From Pseudomonadota bacterium (GTDB lineage: Bacteria; Pseudomonadota; Alphaproteobacteria; Kiloniellales; J153): a stretch of DNA of 6,308 nucleotides. The notes below the pieces were generated by a model, which was given only the letters and a program-made list of their open reading frames with translations, did no database searches and had not been told where the DNA came from. Each line of letters begins with the position of its first letter. Position 1 is the stretch's first letter. Both the position numbers and the translations under genes were made by a program. Shown here in pieces: positions 4,209-6,308 of this stretch. The stretch lies in assembly GCA_022572105.1 (NCBI GenBank), contig JACZWN010000191.1:1-6308 (forward strand), in the 5' to 3' direction.

Positions 4209-6308
4209 TTAGCGGCCTTTCAAAAAGCCCTTGGTTTCAATCACCGCGTCCGCCAGGCCCATGCGGTGGACCTCGACGCCTTCGGGAAACGCGCCGGCGA
4301 GGCGGCTCGGCATCATCGGGTCGAGCAAGACGAAGACGCCGCGGTCGTCGGCGCGGCGCACCAGGCGGCCGTAGGCCTGCTTGAGCCTGAGGCGCGTGAT
4401 GCGGTCGTCGTAGGTCCGCCCGCCGAAGGCCTTGCGCCGGACCCGGTGGCGGATGTCGGGGCGCGGCCAGGGCACGCGGTCGAAGACGATGAGCCGGAGC
4501 GAGCGCCCGGGCACGTCGACCCCGTCGCGCACCGCATCGGTGCCGAGCAGGCAGGAGTCTTCCTCGGCGCGGAAGATGTCCACCAGCGTCGCGGTATCCA
4601 TGCCGTCGACGTGCTGGGCGTAGAGTGAAAGCCCGGCGCGCTCGAGCGGGGCGCCGATGCGCCCGTGCACCGCGCGCAGGCGCGAGATCGCGGTGAACAG
4701 GCCGAGCGCGCCCCCGCGCGCGGCCAGGAACAGCTCGCGGTAGGCGGCGGCGACCTGGTCCATGTCGTCCTTGCGCACGTCGGCGATCACCAGCACCCGG
4801 GTCAGGGCCGCGTAGTCGAAGGGCGAGGGGACGCCGGCGCGGATCGCCGCATTGGGCAGGTGGCGCGCGCCCGTGCGCTGCTCGGCGCCCAACCAGTCGG
4901 CCTCGGCGTCGCCGCTGCCGTCGGTCAAGGTCGCCGAGGTGACGACCACGCCGTGCGCCTGGGCGAGCAGGGTCTCGGCGAAGGGCGCGGTCGGGTCGAC
5001 CCAGTGCCGGTACATGCCGACGTCGGCGTCGCGCCCGTCGATGCGCTCGATCTCGAGCCAGTCGACGAACTCGGCCGGGGTCTCGGCGCGCAGGGACTCG
5101 AGCATGGCGCGCCAGGCGCCCAGCTGCACCGTGGCGCGGCGCTCGATGCTGCGGCAGGTCCCCTCGATGCGCCGGCGCGCGTCGCTGTCCAGGTCGTCGG
5201 CCTCCTGGTCGAGGCGCTTGGCCAGTTTGCGGCGGAAGCGGGTGAGCGGCTCGGTCAAGCGTGCGAGCGCGACGTTCAGGCGCTCGGCGGTTGCGAGCAA
5301 CTCCGGCTCGGCCGGGTGCACCTCGGTCTCCAGGCTGTAGGGGCTGTCGGGCCGATCGGCGCGGGCACCGACCTGGGCGCGGACGCTGGCGAGAAACGCC
5401 TCGCAGGGTCCTTGGGGGCCGCCCTCGGCGAGGCGCTGGCGCCAACCCTCGGCGGGCAGCGCGCGCGCCGCGCGCAAGGCCTCCTCGATCAGCTCCGTGA
5501 GTTCCTTGTCGCCGGTGATCAGGTCCTCGACCCGGCGCCGCAGGCCGCGGTTTCGGCTGGTCGTGCGGCCGCGCGCCTCGGCGCCCAGCAGCCAGCGCCG
5601 GAGCGCCTGGGCCTCCTGGCCCGAGAGGTGGGCGGCGAAGGCGTTGTCGGCGGCGGCGAAGACGTGATGGCCCTCGTCGAAGACGTAGCGCACCGGCAGC
5701 TGGCCCTCCTCGGCCGCGCCGAGCGCCGCCTGGATCATCACCAGCGCGTGGTTGGCGACCACGATGCGGGCATGGCGGGCGCGCCGGATGCCGCGCTCGA
5801 TGAAGCACTTGCCGTAGTGCTGGCAGGCCGAATAGATGCACTCGCCGCGCCGGTCGGTCAGGCCGAGCGTGCGCCCGCGCCCCATGAGATCGGCCAGCCA
5901 GCCGGGGAAATCGCCGCCGACCATGTCGCCGTCGCGCGTGCGCCCGATCCAGCGCGCCATCAGGCCGACCGCGACCGCGTCGCCCGGGCGCAGACCCAAG
6001 GCCCGCACCGCCTCCTCGAAATTGAGCAGGCACAGGTAGTTCTCGCGCCCCTTGCGGATCACCACGTGCTCGGCCTTGGCCTTGGGCGTCGGGTACAGGC
6101 GGTCGAGCTCGCCGTCGATCTGGTGCTGCAGGTTGCGGGTGAAGGTGGAGAGCCAGACCGGGGCCTGGTTCTTTTCGGCCCAGAGGCTGGCGGGCGCGAT
6201 GTAGCCCAGCGTCTTGCCGACGCCGGTGCCGGCCTCGGCCAGCACCAGGTTGGGCGCGCCGGCCTCGGCGCGCGGGGCGAAGGCCTGACTGACCGCCGAG
6301 GCGTAGTC
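4209..6308 (-). CDS. DinG/YoaA-type Fe-S ATP-dependent DNA helicase, N-terminus off window
   Basis: The frame runs unbroken from the right edge to a TAA at 4209-4211, giving 699 visible residues. The GTG at 6245 is an internal valine, because family-like sequence (DYASAVSQAF...PNLVLAEAG) continues upstream of it. Walker A is EAGTGVGKT with K32 of the visible part. Four cysteines, C93, C157, C162 and C168, suit the XPD/DinG [4Fe-4S] cluster; the last three have the x4/x5 spacing of E. coli DinG. Motif II is DEGHH (211-215), followed by TSATL (457-461), GTDAVRDGVDVPG (589-601) and the arginine-finger motif QAYGRLVRR (644-652). Known of the family: superfamily 2, 5'-3' unwinding driven by ATP, acting on D-loops, R-loops or forked DNA in repair. 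All key residues are present, so the enzyme is probably active. DinG versus YoaA cannot be decided. No SOS box can be assessed because the promoter is outside the window. Confidence 0.95.
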   Translation of the reverse strand, partial: DYASAVSQAFAPRAEAGAPNLVLAEAGTGVGKTLGYIAPASLWAEKNQAPVWLSTFTRNLQHQIDGELDRLYPTPKAKAEHVVIRKGRENYLCLLNFEEAVRALGLRPGDAVAVGLMARWIGRTRDGDMVGGDFPGWLADLMGRGRTLGLTDRRGECIYSACQHYGKCFIERGIRRARHARIVVANHALVMIQAALGAAEEGQLPVRYVFDEGHHVFAAADNAFAAHLSGQEAQALRRWLLGAEARGRTTSRNRGLRRRVEDLITGDKELTELIEEALRAARALPAEGWRQRLAEGGPQGPCEAFLASVRAQVGARADRPDSPYSLETEVHPAEPELLATAERLNVALARLTEPLTRFRRKLAKRLDQEADDLDSDARRRIEGTCRSIERRATVQLGAWRAMLESLRAETPAEFVDWLEIERIDGRDADVGMYRHWVDPTAPFAETLLAQAHGVVVTSATLTDGSGDAEADWLGAEQRTGARHLPNAAIRAGVPSPFDYAALTRVLVIADVRKDDMDQVAAAYRELFLAARGGALGLFTAISRLRAVHGRIGAPLERAGLSLYAQHVDGMDTATLVDIFRAEEDSCLLGTDAVRDGVDVPGRSLRLIVFDRVPWPRPDIRHRVRRKAFGGRTYDDRITRLRLKQAYGRLVRRADDRGVFVLLDPMMPSRLAGAFPEGVEVHRMGLADAVIETKGFLKGR

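Noticed and set aside
5669..5680. DEGHH instead of DEAH in helicase motif II as a possible defect
   Set aside because: The acidic pair and histidine are kept, and DEGH forms are, as I recall, common in this DinG-like branch, so it does not suggest inactivation.
4237..6033. 598-residue open frame on the - strand, overlapping the helicase in another frame
   Set aside because: Arg/Pro/Ala/Gly-rich translation typical of an off-frame reading of high-GC coding DNA; the helicase frame has all catalytic motifs.

Overview
The window appears to be chromosomal DNA of an alphaproteobacterium, possibly Rhodospirillales-like. The evidence is a GC-rich backbone with strong GC bias at third codon positions, plus two genes typical of that class: an Usg-family gene and a DUF1134/EipA envelope gene. 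This assignment is inference from gene content; no rRNA or other phylogenetic marker is present.

Region 1 (about 1-1200, + strand) differs sharply in composition. Line 181-240 has 18 G/C of 60 and line 841-900 has 30 of 60, against 47 of 60 at 4681-4740. It holds two genes that almost touch: the C-terminal part of a DUF262 protein (its 5' end lies off the left edge) and a small protein with a HEPN ribonuclease motif, Arg-Asn-x3-His. DUF262 is the N-terminal family of GmrSD/SspE-type defence nucleases, and HEPN proteins are common RNase effectors in toxin-antitoxin and abortive-infection systems. The pair is therefore the best candidate here for an accessory defence or toxin module on an acquired island. 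Region 1201-1456 is a non-coding junction with a perfect 16-bp palindrome, lying between convergent genes.

Region 2 (1457-6308) is GC-rich and all real genes lie on the - strand. In transcription order they are a DinG/YoaA-type Fe-S DNA helicase (5' end beyond the right edge), a TerB-like protein, usg, eipA (DUF1134), and a HAD-superfamily hydrolase of the haloacid dehalogenase type II branch. The gaps of 92-325 bp suggest a row of mostly separately transcribed housekeeping genes rather than one tight operon.

The gaps of region 2 hold several repeats: tandem 15-mers and 10-mers downstream of eipA, tandem 14-mers between usg and eipA, a purine-rich 12-nt tandem repeat in the usg leader, and a 149-bp element with 22-bp terminal inverted repeats between usg and the TerB-like gene. 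That last element looks like a non-autonomous MITE or REP-type element. A hairpin followed by a T-rich tract next to it is a plausible terminator for the TerB-like gene.
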